From Sphingomonas adhaesiva (GTDB lineage: Bacteria > Pseudomonadota > Alphaproteobacteria > Sphingomonadales > Sphingomonadaceae): 64,000 nucleotides of DNA. Every line of letters starts with the position of its first letter. The stretch's first letter is position 1. The DNA lies in assembly GCF_036946125.1 (NCBI RefSeq), contig NZ_JAQIJT010000002.1, positions 1,424,001-1,488,000 on the forward strand, written 5' to 3'. The position numbers and the translations under genes are program-made. This document shows positions 52,247 through 61,372 of the stretch, piece after piece. A model generated the notes under the pieces. It was given only the letters and a program-made list of their open reading frames with translations. It was not told where the DNA came from and did no database searches.

Positions 52247-53689
52247 ATGATCCGGTGGTTCAAGGCGCATGCGCCGATCCGTCGCAAGTTCGACACCATG
52301 ACCATCGTCTATGCGACGCTGGCCGCCATTCCCCTCGCGGCGACCGTGGCGACTTACGCCGGGGTGCTGACGGGGGTCGTGCCGGTGGCGATCGCCGGCG
52401 CAGCCTTCGCGCTGACGGTGGCCTTCGCGCTGGCGACGAAGAAGGCCGTCTGCGATCCCTATGTCACGACGGTCGTGCGGATGGAGGCGCTCGCGCGGGG
52501 CGACCTGGCCGCGCCGGTCCTGTTCACCGACCACCACGATTGCGTCGGCCGCATGACGAAGGCGATGAGCATCTTCCGCGAGAACGCCGTGAAGGTCGCC
52601 GCCGCTGGCGAGGCGCAGCAGACGGTGGTCGCCGCGCTGGGCACCGCGCTGGGCCGGGTCGCCGACCGCGACCTCAGCTTCCGGATCGAGACGCCGTTTC
52701 CGCCCGACTATGAGCAGCTTCGCGTCGACTATCACCGTGCGATGGACAGCGTCGGCAGCGCGCTCGACAACGTGTCGAACGTCAGCAGCGGCATCAACAG
52801 CGGCGCCAGCGACATCCGCCAGGCGTCCGACGAACTGTCGCAACGGACCGAGCAGCAGGCCGCCAGCCTGGAGGAAACCGCCGCCGCGATGGACGAGATC
52901 ACCTCGATCGTGCGCGAATCCGCGGCCGGTGCGGCCCGCGCGGACGAGGCGGTCGGCGACGCCCGGCGCGAGGCCGAGCGGTCGGGCGAGGTGGTCCGCC
53001 GCGCCGTCGCCGCGATGGACGGGATCGAGCGGTCGTCGAACGAGATTTCCGAGATCATCAGCGTCATCGACGGCATCGCTTTCCAGACCAACCTGCTGGC
53101 GCTCAACGCTGGTGTCGAGGCGGCGCGCGCCGGTGACGCGGGCAAGGGCTTCGCGGTGGTGGCGAGCGAAGTGCGCGCGCTGGCGCAGCGCTCCGCCGAC
53201 GCGGCAAAGGACGTGAAGGTCAAGATCATGGCCTCGTCCAGCCAGGTGCAGACCGGGGTCGAGATGGTCAGCGAAGCCGGCAAGGCGCTGGAGCGCATCA
53301 TCTCGCGCATCGCGGAAATCAGCACGTTGGTCTCGACCATCGCCATCTCGGCGCAGCAGCAGGCGGGCAGCCTTCAGCAGGTCAATACCGCCGTGTCCGA
53401 AATGGACGGCGTGACGCAGCAGAATGCCGCCATGGTGGAGCAGGCGACCGCCGCCGCGCGCAGTCTGGCGGACGAGGCCGACTCGCTCGCCGTGGAGGTC
53501 GCGCGCTTCCAGATGCGCGGCGCCTCGGCACGCGCCGCCACCGTCGTCCACGAATTGCAGGCGCGCGCCGCCAGCGCCGGGCGCGCCATCGCCCGCTCAC
53601 ACCAGGCGCGCCGCGTGGCGGGCGGCGGCGGCGGCAGCGCCGCGGTGGCGGTCAGCACGGATGCGCAGGACGACTGGACCGAATTCTAA
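52247..53689 (+). CDS. methyl-accepting chemotaxis protein, no periplasmic domain
   Basis: A 480-aa chemoreceptor. Two adjacent hydrophobic stretches (about residues 20-65) leave almost no periplasmic loop. A HAMP-like part (EALARGDLAAPV) and a long signalling coiled coil follow, with the tip EISEIISVIDGIAFQTNLLALNAGVEAARAGDAGKGFAVVA. The chain ends DDWTEF, an xWxxF pentapeptide. The ATG at 52247 has TTAGGAG at good spacing; the one at 52241 sits on it. It is the first gene of the chemotaxis operon. What it senses is unknown. Confidence 0.9.
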   Translation: MIRWFKAHAPIRRKFDTMTIVYATLAAIPLAATVATYAGVLTGVVPVAIAGAAFALTVAFALATKKAVCDPYVTTVVRMEALARGDLAAPVLFTDHHDCVGRMTKAMSIFRENAVKVAAAGEAQQTVVAALGTALGRVADRDLSFRIETPFPPDYEQLRVDYHRAMDSVGSALDNVSNVSSGINSGASDIRQASDELSQRTEQQAASLEETAAAMDEITSIVRESAAGAARADEAVGDARREAERSGEVVRRAVAAMDGIERSSNEISEIISVIDGIAFQTNLLALNAGVEAARAGDAGKGFAVVASEVRALAQRSADAAKDVKVKIMASSSQVQTGVEMVSEAGKALERIISRIAEISTLVSTIAISAQQQAGSLQQVNTAVSEMDGVTQQNAAMVEQATAAARSLADEADSLAVEVARFQMRGASARAATVVHELQARAASAGRAIARSHQARRVAGGGGGSAAVAVSTDAQDDWTEF

Positions 53690-53825
53690 GCGCCCTCGCC
53701 GCGGCGGCCCCGGTGCCGTTTCCCCCCGGACACCGGGAGCCGCTGCGGTAACGACTTGGCTTAACTCGATATTCGCTGTTTCCGGCCCATTAAGGATCCC
53801 GTTCACGTACAGGGGGATCCTTTCC

Positions 53826-55343
53826 GTGCCGTCGACGTCCAAGAATCTCGCGCAGAAGCTTGCGCATTTCGGCTTTTCGACCGCCGATTACCGGCTGTTC
53901 CCGACGATTCGTCGCGCCATCCAGCGCTTCGCGCCGGACGCGCTGCGCCATCTCTACGACCATATCCGCAGCCAGCCGGACGCCAGCGCCTTCTTCGGCT
54001 CGTCGCAGGCGATGGATCACGCCCGCGACAAGCAGCTGGAGCATTGGCTCGCGCTGTTCGCCGGCACGCCCGACGACCGATATGAGGCGCGCGCGCAGCA
54101 GATCGGCAACGTCCATGCCCGCATCGGCCTTTCCCCCAGCTGGTATATCAGCAGCTACGCGCGCATCCTCTCCGACATCCTGCCGCGGATGCTGCGCTGG
54201 TCGCCGACGCGCCCCTTCGCGCGGCGCGAGGCGGCGGCGACCTTGCTGGTGCGCACCGCGCTGATGGACATGGAAATCGCGCTGTCCGCCTATTTCACCG
54301 CCGAGCAGGCCGCGCGCCGCGACGTGACCGACCGGCTCAGCCGCGCGCTGACCGCGCTGGCGCAGGGCGATTTCAGCCGTCCGCTGGAGGATGTGCCCGC
54401 CGATTACGCGCAGATCGCGACCGATTTCGAGGAAATGCGCACCCGCGTCTGCGCCACGCTCACCGAGGTGACGGGCGCCGCGACCCGAATCACCGCCTCG
54501 TCCGGCGAGATCAACCAGGCGTCGAGCGATCTGTCGATGCGCACCGAGCAGCAGGCCGCCACGCTGGAGCAGACCGCCGCGGCGATGCAGGAAATCACCG
54601 CCACGGTCGACGATACCGCCACCTCCAGCGCGCGCGCCAATCAGGCGGTCGCCACGATGCGCGGCCAGATCGAGGCATCGGGCGCGCTGGTCGGCGACGC
54701 GATCGGCGCGATGCGACGGATCGAGGCGTCGTCGGGCGAAATCTCGGAGATCATCGCGGTCATCGACGGCATCGCCTTCCAGACCAACCTGCTGGCGCTC
54801 AACGCGGGCGTCGAGGCGGCACGCGCAGGCGACGCGGGCAAGGGCTTTGCGGTGGTGGCGAGCGAAGTCCGCGCGCTCGCGCAACGCTCCGCGGACGCCG
54901 CCCGGGACGTGAAGGCGCGCATCACCGGCAGCGGCGAACAGGTGGAGGAAGGCGTCCGACTCGTCACCCGCACCGCCGACGCGCTGGGCCAGATCGTGAC
55001 GCACATCACCGAGGTGAGCGGGCTGGTCTCCGGCATCGCGCAGGCGGCCGAGGCGCAGGCCGGCAGCCTGCGGCAGGTCAACACCGCGGTCGGCGAAATG
55101 GACGGCGTGACGCAGCAGAATGCCGCCATGGTGGAGGAAGCCACCGCCGCCGCGCGCAGCCTGGCCGGCGAAGCGCAGGAACTGTCGCAACGCGTCTCCA
55201 CCTTCCGCCTGGGGACCGGCGGTTCGGCGGCGCGACGCGTCGCGCCCGCCCCGGCCCCCGCGCCGGCCGCCCCCGTCGTCCACCGCATGCGCGCCGCGAT
55301 CGTCGGCAGCACCGCGGTGCAGGAGGACTGGTCCTCCTTCTGA
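53826..55343 (+). CDS. globin-coupled methyl-accepting chemotaxis protein (HemAT-like)
   Basis: A 505-aa soluble chemoreceptor. Residues 20-170 look like a protoglobin sensor (FGFSTADYRLFPTIRRAI through GLSPSWYISSYARIL). His97 in NVHARIGL is placed as the proximal heme ligand. The signalling domain has the same tip as the first receptor (ISEIIAVIDGIAFQTNLLALNAG). The chain ends in EDWSSF. The start is GTG at 53826, with AGGGGGAT upstream; no ATG fits. It is expected to sense oxygen or another gas (aerotaxis). Confidence 0.88.
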   Translation: MPSTSKNLAQKLAHFGFSTADYRLFPTIRRAIQRFAPDALRHLYDHIRSQPDASAFFGSSQAMDHARDKQLEHWLALFAGTPDDRYEARAQQIGNVHARIGLSPSWYISSYARILSDILPRMLRWSPTRPFARREAAATLLVRTALMDMEIALSAYFTAEQAARRDVTDRLSRALTALAQGDFSRPLEDVPADYAQIATDFEEMRTRVCATLTEVTGAATRITASSGEINQASSDLSMRTEQQAATLEQTAAAMQEITATVDDTATSSARANQAVATMRGQIEASGALVGDAIGAMRRIEASSGEISEIIAVIDGIAFQTNLLALNAGVEAARAGDAGKGFAVVASEVRALAQRSADAARDVKARITGSGEQVEEGVRLVTRTADALGQIVTHITEVSGLVSGIAQAAEAQAGSLRQVNTAVGEMDGVTQQNAAMVEEATAAARSLAGEAQELSQRVSTFRLGTGGSAARRVAPAPAPAPAAPVVHRMRAAIVGSTAVQEDWSSF

Positions 55344-55470
55344 CGGAGCGGTCCGCCGCGCCCATGAAGACGACATCGACACGATTAACGGCATCTTAGC
55401 TGATGCCGGTCACTATGGGCCTCGCGGTGACATGGTTCCACCGCGGACGAACTCTTGCGGCAGGAATGCG

Positions 55471-55734
55471 ATGGCCTTCGCTCTCTCGACCCGACTCGAC
55501 ACCAACGCGGCAGGACCGCTGCGCCAGTCGCTGCGCCAGCTGGTGGAGGCGGCGCAGCCGCTGACCATCGACGGCGGCGACGTGGAGCAGATCGGGCAGG
55601 CCTGCCTTCAGGTGCTGGTCGCCGCGCGCCGCGCCGCCACCGAGCAGGGCCTGGCCTATGCGGTCGAGCGCCCCAGCCCCGCGCTGACCGAGGCCGCGAC
55701 GCTGGCCGCGCTCGACGTCCTCGACCCCGCCTGA
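55471..55734 (+). CDS. STAS-domain protein
   Basis: An 87-aa single STAS domain: LDTNAAGPLRQSLRQLVEAAQ, LTIDGGDVEQIGQACLQVLVAARRAA. The usual phosphorylated Ser/Thr after D-x-x is replaced by GQACLQV, so regulation by phosphorylation is uncertain. The AGGAA site supports the start. Located just before cheA; a similar STAS protein precedes cheA in some other operons. Role unknown. Confidence 0.8.
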   Translation: MAFALSTRLDTNAAGPLRQSLRQLVEAAQPLTIDGGDVEQIGQACLQVLVAARRAATEQGLAYAVERPSPALTEAATLAALDVLDPA

Positions 55735-55753
55735 GCGACAGGAGACATCGACC

Positions 55754-57994
55754 ATGGACCTGGACGCCATTCAGCAGATCTTCTTCCAGGAATGCGAGGA
55801 AGGCCTGGCCGGCATGGAGGGCGCGTTCGCCGCGATCCGTGCAGAGGCCTATGATGCGGAGACGATCAACGGCATCTTCCGCGCGGTCCACTCGATCAAG
55901 GGGGGCGCGGGCGCCTTCGGGCACGAGCGGTTGCAGGCCTATACCCATCAGTACGAGACGCTGCTCGACCTGCTGCGCAACGGCTCGCTCGCGCTGACCC
56001 CGCCGCTGGTCGACGTCATCGTCGCCGCGTTCGACATGCTCTCCGACCACGTCACCGCCGCGCGCGACGGTGGCGCCGCCCCCGACGATGCGGCGATGCT
56101 CGCGCGCCTGATCGCGGCGGCGAGCGGCGAAGCGGCGGCGCCCGAGTCGGCCCCCGCCCCCGCCCCCGCCCCCGCCGACGCGGTGGTCGCGGATGCCGCG
56201 CCCGCGGGCGTCGCGGACGATTTCGACGACCTGATGGCGCTGCTCGACGACATGGGCGGCGCCGTGCCGCCGAGCGCCGACGATGCCGACGCCGATGCCG
56301 ACCTGCCGGGGGCGGATCCGGCCACGCCCGACTGGCACGTCCACTTCCGCCCCACCGCCAGCGCCTTCGACAACGGTGCCGAACCGCTGCTGCTGCTGCG
56401 CGAACTGGCGCGGATGGGCGGACGGGTCATGTCCTGCGACACGTCTTCGGTGCCGTCGCTGGCGGCGATGGACCCCAACTCCGGCTATCTCGCGTGGAAC
56501 GTGGCGCTGCCCGGCACGGTCGACGGCGAGGACATCCGCGCGGTCTTCGAGTTCAGCGACAGCGGCACGATCACGCTGACACAGGGCACCCCGGAGCCCG
56601 CGCCCGAGCCGATCACGATCGCAACTCCGGCGCCCGCGCCCGTCCCGGCACCCGTCGCTGCCGCCGCACCGGCACCTGAACCTGCGCCGGCACCGGCGCC
56701 GGTGGCCCCGCCCGCGCCTGCCGCCGCCGCCGCCGCGCCGGCTCCCCGCCCCGCCCCCGCGGCTACCCCGGCCCCCGCGCCGGTCGCGGCGCCCGCCGCG
56801 GTGGCATCGCAGACGATCCGCGTCGACCTCGACAAGCTCGACCGCCTCGTGAACCTGGTCGGCGAGCTGGTCATCACCCAGGCGATGCTGGCGCAGCGGC
56901 TGTCGGGCAACGACATGGGCGGCTGCCCCGAGCTGACCGACCTCGATCACCTGACGCGCGAGTTGCAGGAATCGACCATGGCGATCCGCGCGCAGCCGAT
57001 GAAGACGGTCTTCAGCCGCGTACCCCGCATCATCCGCGAGCTGGAGGGCGAGACCGGCAAGCGCGTCCGCCTCGATATCGAGGGCGAGATGACCGAGGTC
57101 GACAAGACCGTCGTCGAGCGTATAGGCGAGCCGCTGACGCACCTGATCCGCAACGCGGTCGACCACGGTCTGGAGACGACCGAGGAGCGCATCGCCGCGG
57201 GCAAGTCCGCGGAAGGCGTCGTCCGCCTGTCGGCCGCGCACCAGTCGGGCCGGATCGTCATCACCGTCGCCGACGACGGCCGCGGCATCGATCGCACGCG
57301 CGTCCGCGCCAAGGCGGTCGAGCGCGGCATCATCCCCGCCGACGCGACGCTCAGCGACGAGGAGATCGACAACCTGATCTTCGCGCCCGGCTTCTCCACC
57401 GCAGCGACCGTGTCCAACATCTCCGGCCGCGGCGTCGGCATGGACGTGGTGCGCAAGAACGTGCAGGCGCTGGGCGGCCGCATCGGCATCCAGTCGCGCA
57501 TGGGCCACGGCTCCAGCTTCTCGCTCAGCCTGCCGCTGACGCTTGCGGTGGTGGACGGCATGATCGTCACGGTCGGCGACCAGACCTACGTCATCCCGCT
57601 CAGCCATATCGTCGAGAGCCTGCGCCCCAGCGACCGCGCAGTCACCGCGATCGGCCCGGATGGCGCTGTCCTCGACGTGCGCGGCTCGTACGTGCCGATC
57701 TACCCCGTCGCCGAGCAGCTGAGCCTGCGCGGGGGCGAGCGCGATCCGGGCAAGGCGGTGCTGATCGTGGTCGAGGGCGCGAACGGCCAGGCCGCGCTGC
57801 TCGTCGACACGATCCAGGACCAGCGCCAGGTCGTCGTCAAGAGCCTGGAGGCGAACTATCAGGCGATCGAGGGGCTGGCCGGCGCCACCATCCTGGGCGA
57901 CGGGCGCGTGGCGCTCATCATCGACGTCGACGCGCTCACCGCGCGCCGCATCCGCCCGACCCGCGGCATGCTCCAGCTGGCGCACGCCGCATGA
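55754..57994 (+). CDS. cheA: chemotaxis histidine kinase CheA
   Basis: A 746-aa kinase. The HPt domain carries His46 in RAVHSIKGGAGAFG. A P2-like domain is at about 190-280. A long Pro/Ala linker (about 280-350) is followed by the dimer domain (IRVDLDKLDRLVNLVGELV), the ATPase (HLIRNAVDHGLE, VADDGRGID, GRGVGMDVV) and the CheW-like domain. It phosphorylates CheY and the CheBs. AGGAGA precedes the ATG. It overlaps cheR by 4 nt. Confidence 0.96.
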   Translation: MDLDAIQQIFFQECEEGLAGMEGAFAAIRAEAYDAETINGIFRAVHSIKGGAGAFGHERLQAYTHQYETLLDLLRNGSLALTPPLVDVIVAAFDMLSDHVTAARDGGAAPDDAAMLARLIAAASGEAAAPESAPAPAPAPADAVVADAAPAGVADDFDDLMALLDDMGGAVPPSADDADADADLPGADPATPDWHVHFRPTASAFDNGAEPLLLLRELARMGGRVMSCDTSSVPSLAAMDPNSGYLAWNVALPGTVDGEDIRAVFEFSDSGTITLTQGTPEPAPEPITIATPAPAPVPAPVAAAAPAPEPAPAPAPVAPPAPAAAAAAPAPRPAPAATPAPAPVAAPAAVASQTIRVDLDKLDRLVNLVGELVITQAMLAQRLSGNDMGGCPELTDLDHLTRELQESTMAIRAQPMKTVFSRVPRIIRELEGETGKRVRLDIEGEMTEVDKTVVERIGEPLTHLIRNAVDHGLETTEERIAAGKSAEGVVRLSAAHQSGRIVITVADDGRGIDRTRVRAKAVERGIIPADATLSDEEIDNLIFAPGFSTAATVSNISGRGVGMDVVRKNVQALGGRIGIQSRMGHGSSFSLSLPLTLAVVDGMIVTVGDQTYVIPLSHIVESLRPSDRAVTAIGPDGAVLDVRGSYVPIYPVAEQLSLRGGERDPGKAVLIVVEGANGQAALLVDTIQDQRQVVVKSLEANYQAIEGLAGATILGDGRVALIIDVDALTARRIRPTRGMLQLAHAA

Positions 57995-58866
57995 CCGCCG
58001 CCGCCCTCCCTCGCGCGCCCCTTTCGCGCGAACCCGCCCGCGAGTTCGGGTTCGAGCCGGCGGACCACCGCGCCATCTCGCGCATGGTCTACGAGGAGCT
58101 CGGCATCCTGCTGCCCGACGGCAAGGCGCAGCTGGTCTACGGCCGGGTCGCCCCGCGCGTGCGCGCCTGCGGGCTGACCAGCGTCGGCGACTACGTCAAG
58201 CTGATCGAGCGCGACGCGGAGGAGCGCGCCCGCGTCTTCGACGCTCTGACCACGAACCACACCAGCTTCTTTCGCGAAAGCCATCATTTCGACGACTTCT
58301 GCGAGCGGATGTGGCCGAAGCTGGCCGACCGCCTCAACCAGGGCGGGCGCGTGCGGCTGTGGTCCGCGGCCTGCTCCAGCGGCGAGGAGCCCTACACCTG
58401 GCTCATGGCCGCGCTCGGCACCGATCGCGCCGCGGCGCAGCGGCTGCTGAAGCGCGACATCAAGCTGCTGGCGACCGACGTGTCGCCCAGCGTGCTGACC
58501 ACCGCGCGCGCCGGCCGGTATTCGGCACAGACGCTGCGCACCGTTCCGGCGCCGCTGCACAAGACGTGGGTCCAGGGTCAGGGCGACGATCTGTCGGTCG
58601 ACCCGATGCTGCGCGAGGCGATCTCGTTCCTGCCGCTCAACCTGCTCGGCGACTGGCCGATCAAGACGCAGTTCGACACGATCTTCTGCCGCAACGTCAT
58701 GATCTATTTCGATGAACCGACAAAGGCACGGCTGCAGGCACGGCTGGCCGATCGACTGGAGGTGGGGGGGATGTTCTACATCGGCCATTCAGAGCGGCTG
58801 GTCGCCGACGTGGCGAAACGGTTCGAGTGCGTCGGGCGCACCGCTTACCTGAAGGTGAGCGCATGA
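57991..58866 (+). CDS. cheR: CheR chemoreceptor methyltransferase
   Basis: A 291-aa methyltransferase. LTTNHTSFFRESHHF is the substrate-binding part, RLWSAACSSGEEPYTWLM binds S-adenosylmethionine, and FDTIFCRNVMIYFD completes the fold. It adds methyl groups to receptor glutamates, probably docking to the xWxxF tails of the two MCPs. ATGA overlaps on both sides. Confidence 0.95.
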   Translation: MTAAALPRAPLSREPAREFGFEPADHRAISRMVYEELGILLPDGKAQLVYGRVAPRVRACGLTSVGDYVKLIERDAEERARVFDALTTNHTSFFRESHHFDDFCERMWPKLADRLNQGGRVRLWSAACSSGEEPYTWLMAALGTDRAAAQRLLKRDIKLLATDVSPSVLTTARAGRYSAQTLRTVPAPLHKTWVQGQGDDLSVDPMLREAISFLPLNLLGDWPIKTQFDTIFCRNVMIYFDEPTKARLQARLADRLEVGGMFYIGHSERLVADVAKRFECVGRTAYLKVSA

Positions 58867-59885
58867 GCGTCCGTACCCTGATCGTCGACGATTCGATCAC
58901 GATGCAGGCGCTGATCCGCCGCACGCTCGCCGCCGACCCCGCGATCGAGGTCGTCGGCACCGCGTGCAGCGCGGACGAGGCGCGCGCGCAGATCAAGGCG
59001 CTCGACCCCGACGTCGTCACGCTCGACATCGAGATGCCGGGCCTGTCGGGGCTGGAGTTCCTGGAGCGGCTGATGCGGCTGCGCCCCACCCCCGTCGTCA
59101 TGCTGTCCACGCTGACGTCCGAGGGGGCCGAGGCGAGCATCACCGCGCTCGAGCTGGGCGCCTTCGACTGTTTCGACAAGCTGACGCTGCGCAACCCGGA
59201 CGACGCGATCCGCCTCCCCGGGCTGGTCCGCGCCGCCTCCGCCACGCGCAACCGCATGGCGCCCACGCCCGTGCGCGCGCCGGTGCCGTCGCAGGACGAT
59301 TACGTCCCGCGTGACGGCGCGATGATCGCGGTCGGCGCATCGACCGGCGGCGTGGAGGCGCTGATCGAGCTGCTGTCCGGCTTCCCGGCCACCTGCCCGC
59401 CGACCGTCATCGTTCAGCACATGCCCGCCAGCTTCACCGCCAGCTTCGCGGCGCGGCTGAACCGGCTGTGCCGTCCGACCGTGGAGGAGGCGCGCCCCGG
59501 TGCGCCGCTCGCCGTGGGCAAGGTCTATCTCGCGCCTGGCGGCGACCGCCATCTGGAGATCACCGGCAGCGGTACGAAGCGGATGTGCCGCCTGTCGCCC
59601 GGCCCGCGCGTCAGCGGGCACCAGCCCTCGGTCGACCAGCTGTTCCACTCGGTCGCGCGGGTCGCGGGCGCCGATGCGGTGGCCGCGATCCTGACCGGCA
59701 TGGGCGGCGACGGCGCGGAGGGGATGCTCGCGATGCGCAAGGCCGGTTCGGTCACGATCGGTCAGGACGAGGCGACCAGCGTCGTCTACGGCATGCCCGC
59801 GGTCGCGTTCCGCACCGGCGCGGTCGTGCAGCAGCTGCCGCTGCGCAAGATCGCCGCGCGCCTGCTCCAGGAGTGTCGCGCATGA
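58863..59885 (+). CDS. cheB: CheB chemoreceptor methylesterase
   Basis: A 340-aa protein: receiver domain (LIVDDSITM, VTLDIEMPG) and methylesterase domain with the catalytic serine in GASTGGVEAL, the histidine in QHMPASFTASFAARL, and the aspartate in GMGGDGAEGM. All key residues are present. The start at 58863 is fixed by the ATGA overlap with cheR. Also deamidates receptor glutamines in some species. Confidence 0.96.
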   Translation: MSVRTLIVDDSITMQALIRRTLAADPAIEVVGTACSADEARAQIKALDPDVVTLDIEMPGLSGLEFLERLMRLRPTPVVMLSTLTSEGAEASITALELGAFDCFDKLTLRNPDDAIRLPGLVRAASATRNRMAPTPVRAPVPSQDDYVPRDGAMIAVGASTGGVEALIELLSGFPATCPPTVIVQHMPASFTASFAARLNRLCRPTVEEARPGAPLAVGKVYLAPGGDRHLEITGSGTKRMCRLSPGPRVSGHQPSVDQLFHSVARVAGADAVAAILTGMGGDGAEGMLAMRKAGSVTIGQDEATSVVYGMPAVAFRTGAVVQQLPLRKIAARLLQECRA

Positions 59886-60439
59886 ACGCGCTGACCAGAC
59901 AGGACGGCTTTCGCCGTGTGACCGTGGCGCAAGGCGAGACGAAGGTCAGCCGCGAGGAGGACGTGGTGCTCACCACCGTTCTCGGCAGCTGCATCGCGGC
60001 CTGCTTCTACGATCCGATCGTGCGCGTCGGCGGGATCAACCATTATCTCCTCGCCGAGGGGCAGGCCGCCGATCCGGCCTCCATGCAGCGCTACGGCCTG
60101 TACGCGATGGAAGTCCTCATCAACGAAATGTTGAAGATGGGCGCGGTACGGCACCGCATGAAGGCACGCATTTTCGGAGGCGCCACGATGCACCGCGGGT
60201 TCCGCGACATCGGCGGTGCCAACATCGCCTTCGCCCGACGCTTCCTCCAGGACGAGCGGATTCCGCTCGTGGGCGAGGATGTGGGGGGTACGTGTGCGCG
60301 GCGGGTGGAGTTTCGTGCCGCGCTCGGACTGGCGCGATGCCGCAGCGTGACCGACGCCCCGCCGCCGGTGGTGCAGCGTCCGGTCAGGCCCGTGGCCGTC
60401 AAGCCGCCGGAGACGACCGGCGACGTCGAATTCTTCTGA
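59882..60439 (+). CDS. cheD: CheD receptor glutamine deamidase
   Basis: A 185-aa CheD. The catalytic Cys and His are in TVLGSCIAACFYDPIVRVGGINHYLLAEG, and FGGATMHRGF follows. It deamidates receptor glutamines and can bind CheC or CheX-type phosphatases. A Pro-rich tail of about 20 residues ends VEFF, a possible docking sequence. ATGA overlap with cheB. Confidence 0.95.
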   Translation: MNALTRQDGFRRVTVAQGETKVSREEDVVLTTVLGSCIAACFYDPIVRVGGINHYLLAEGQAADPASMQRYGLYAMEVLINEMLKMGAVRHRMKARIFGGATMHRGFRDIGGANIAFARRFLQDERIPLVGEDVGGTCARRVEFRAALGLARCRSVTDAPPPVVQRPVRPVAVKPPETTGDVEFF

Positions 60440-60471
60440 TGATTGCCCAGAGCCCCAGGGAGCCTCGCAAA

Positions 60472-60846
60472 GTGACAAAGACGATCATGACCGTCGACGA
60501 CTCGCCCAGCATGCGGATGCTGCTGCGCGCGGCGCTGACCGACCTCGGCTACCACGTGGTGGAAGCGGAGGACGGCGTTCACGCGATCGAGACGCTGAAC
60601 GACTTCGAACCGGGCGAGGAGCCCGACCTGCTCATCACCGACATCAACATGCCGCGGATGGACGGGTTCGGGTTGATCGAGCGCCTGCGCGACGAGGGCA
60701 ATCGGCGCATGCCGATCCTGGTGCTGACCACCGAAAGCTCCGACGAGAAGAAGCAGCGCGCGCGCCTGGCCGGCGCCACCGGCTGGATCGTCAAGCCCTT
60801 CCACCCCGAAAAGCTCGCCGCCGCCATCCGGCGCGTGCTGCACTGA
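60472..60846 (+). CDS. cheY: CheY single-domain response regulator
   Basis: A 124-aa receiver. TVDDSPSMRMLL carries the acidic pair, LLITDINMPRMDGFG the phosphorylated Asp, LVLTTESS the Thr, and IVKPFHPEKL the Lys. The GTG at 60472 gives the usual MTKTIMTVDD start with AGGGAGCC upstream; an ATG at 60439 (overlapping cheD) would add 11 residues. It carries the signal from CheA to the motor. Confidence 0.92.
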   Translation: MTKTIMTVDDSPSMRMLLRAALTDLGYHVVEAEDGVHAIETLNDFEPGEEPDLLITDINMPRMDGFGLIERLRDEGNRRMPILVLTTESSDEKKQRARLAGATGWIVKPFHPEKLAAAIRRVLH

Positions 60847-60857
60847 GGACCGTTGCG

Positions 60858-61313
60858 ATGGACACCAACACCGGCTCGCGCCAGCTCATCACCTTCCAGC
60901 TCGGCGATCAGTATCTCGGCGTCGACATCATGGCGATCCGCGAGATCCGCGCCTGGTCGCCCGCGACCCCGCTGCCCAACGTGCCCGAATATGTGCGCGG
61001 CGTGGTGAACCTGCGCGGCGTGGTGCTGCCGGTGCTCGACCTGCGCTACCGCCTGGGCTGGGGCATGACCGAGCCGAGCGCGCGCCACGTCATCATCGTC
61101 GTGCGCATCGGCGACCAGTTGCAGGGCATCATCGTCGATGCGGTCAACGACATCGTATCGGTGTCGGCCGACAACATGCAGCCGCTGCCCGACATGGGCG
61201 ATGCGGATGCGGCGCACTTCCTGGATGGCCTGGCCACGATCGACCAGCGGCTGATCCTGGTGCTGGCGCTGGATCGCCTGGTCGAGCGCGTCGCGATGGC
61301 CGACGCTGCCTGA
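60858..61313 (+). CDS. cheW: CheW adaptor
   Basis: A 151-aa adaptor linking receptors and CheA. It has TFQLGDQYLGVDIMAIREI, NVPEYVRGVVNLRGVVLPVLDLR and IVVRIGDQLQGIIVDAVNDIV. Length is normal. GAGGA precedes the ATG. It follows cheY by 11 bp. Confidence 0.95.
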   Translation: MDTNTGSRQLITFQLGDQYLGVDIMAIREIRAWSPATPLPNVPEYVRGVVNLRGVVLPVLDLRYRLGWGMTEPSARHVIIVVRIGDQLQGIIVDAVNDIVSVSADNMQPLPDMGDADAAHFLDGLATIDQRLILVLALDRLVERVAMADAA

Positions 61314-61332
61314 TCGTTAACCGTTCGAACGC

Positions 61333-61338
61333 TATAAT
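61333..61338 (+). promoter_or_regulatory. possible -10 box TATAAT
   Basis: A perfect TATAAT in the 59-bp gap before the second cheB-like gene, the only sizeable gap in the later part of the operon. No good -35 box lies 16-18 bp upstream, so a secondary internal promoter is only possible. Confidence 0.3.
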
Positions 61339-61372
61339 TCTCGCATAACCCCTCTAGGAGCTTAGCCCCGTC

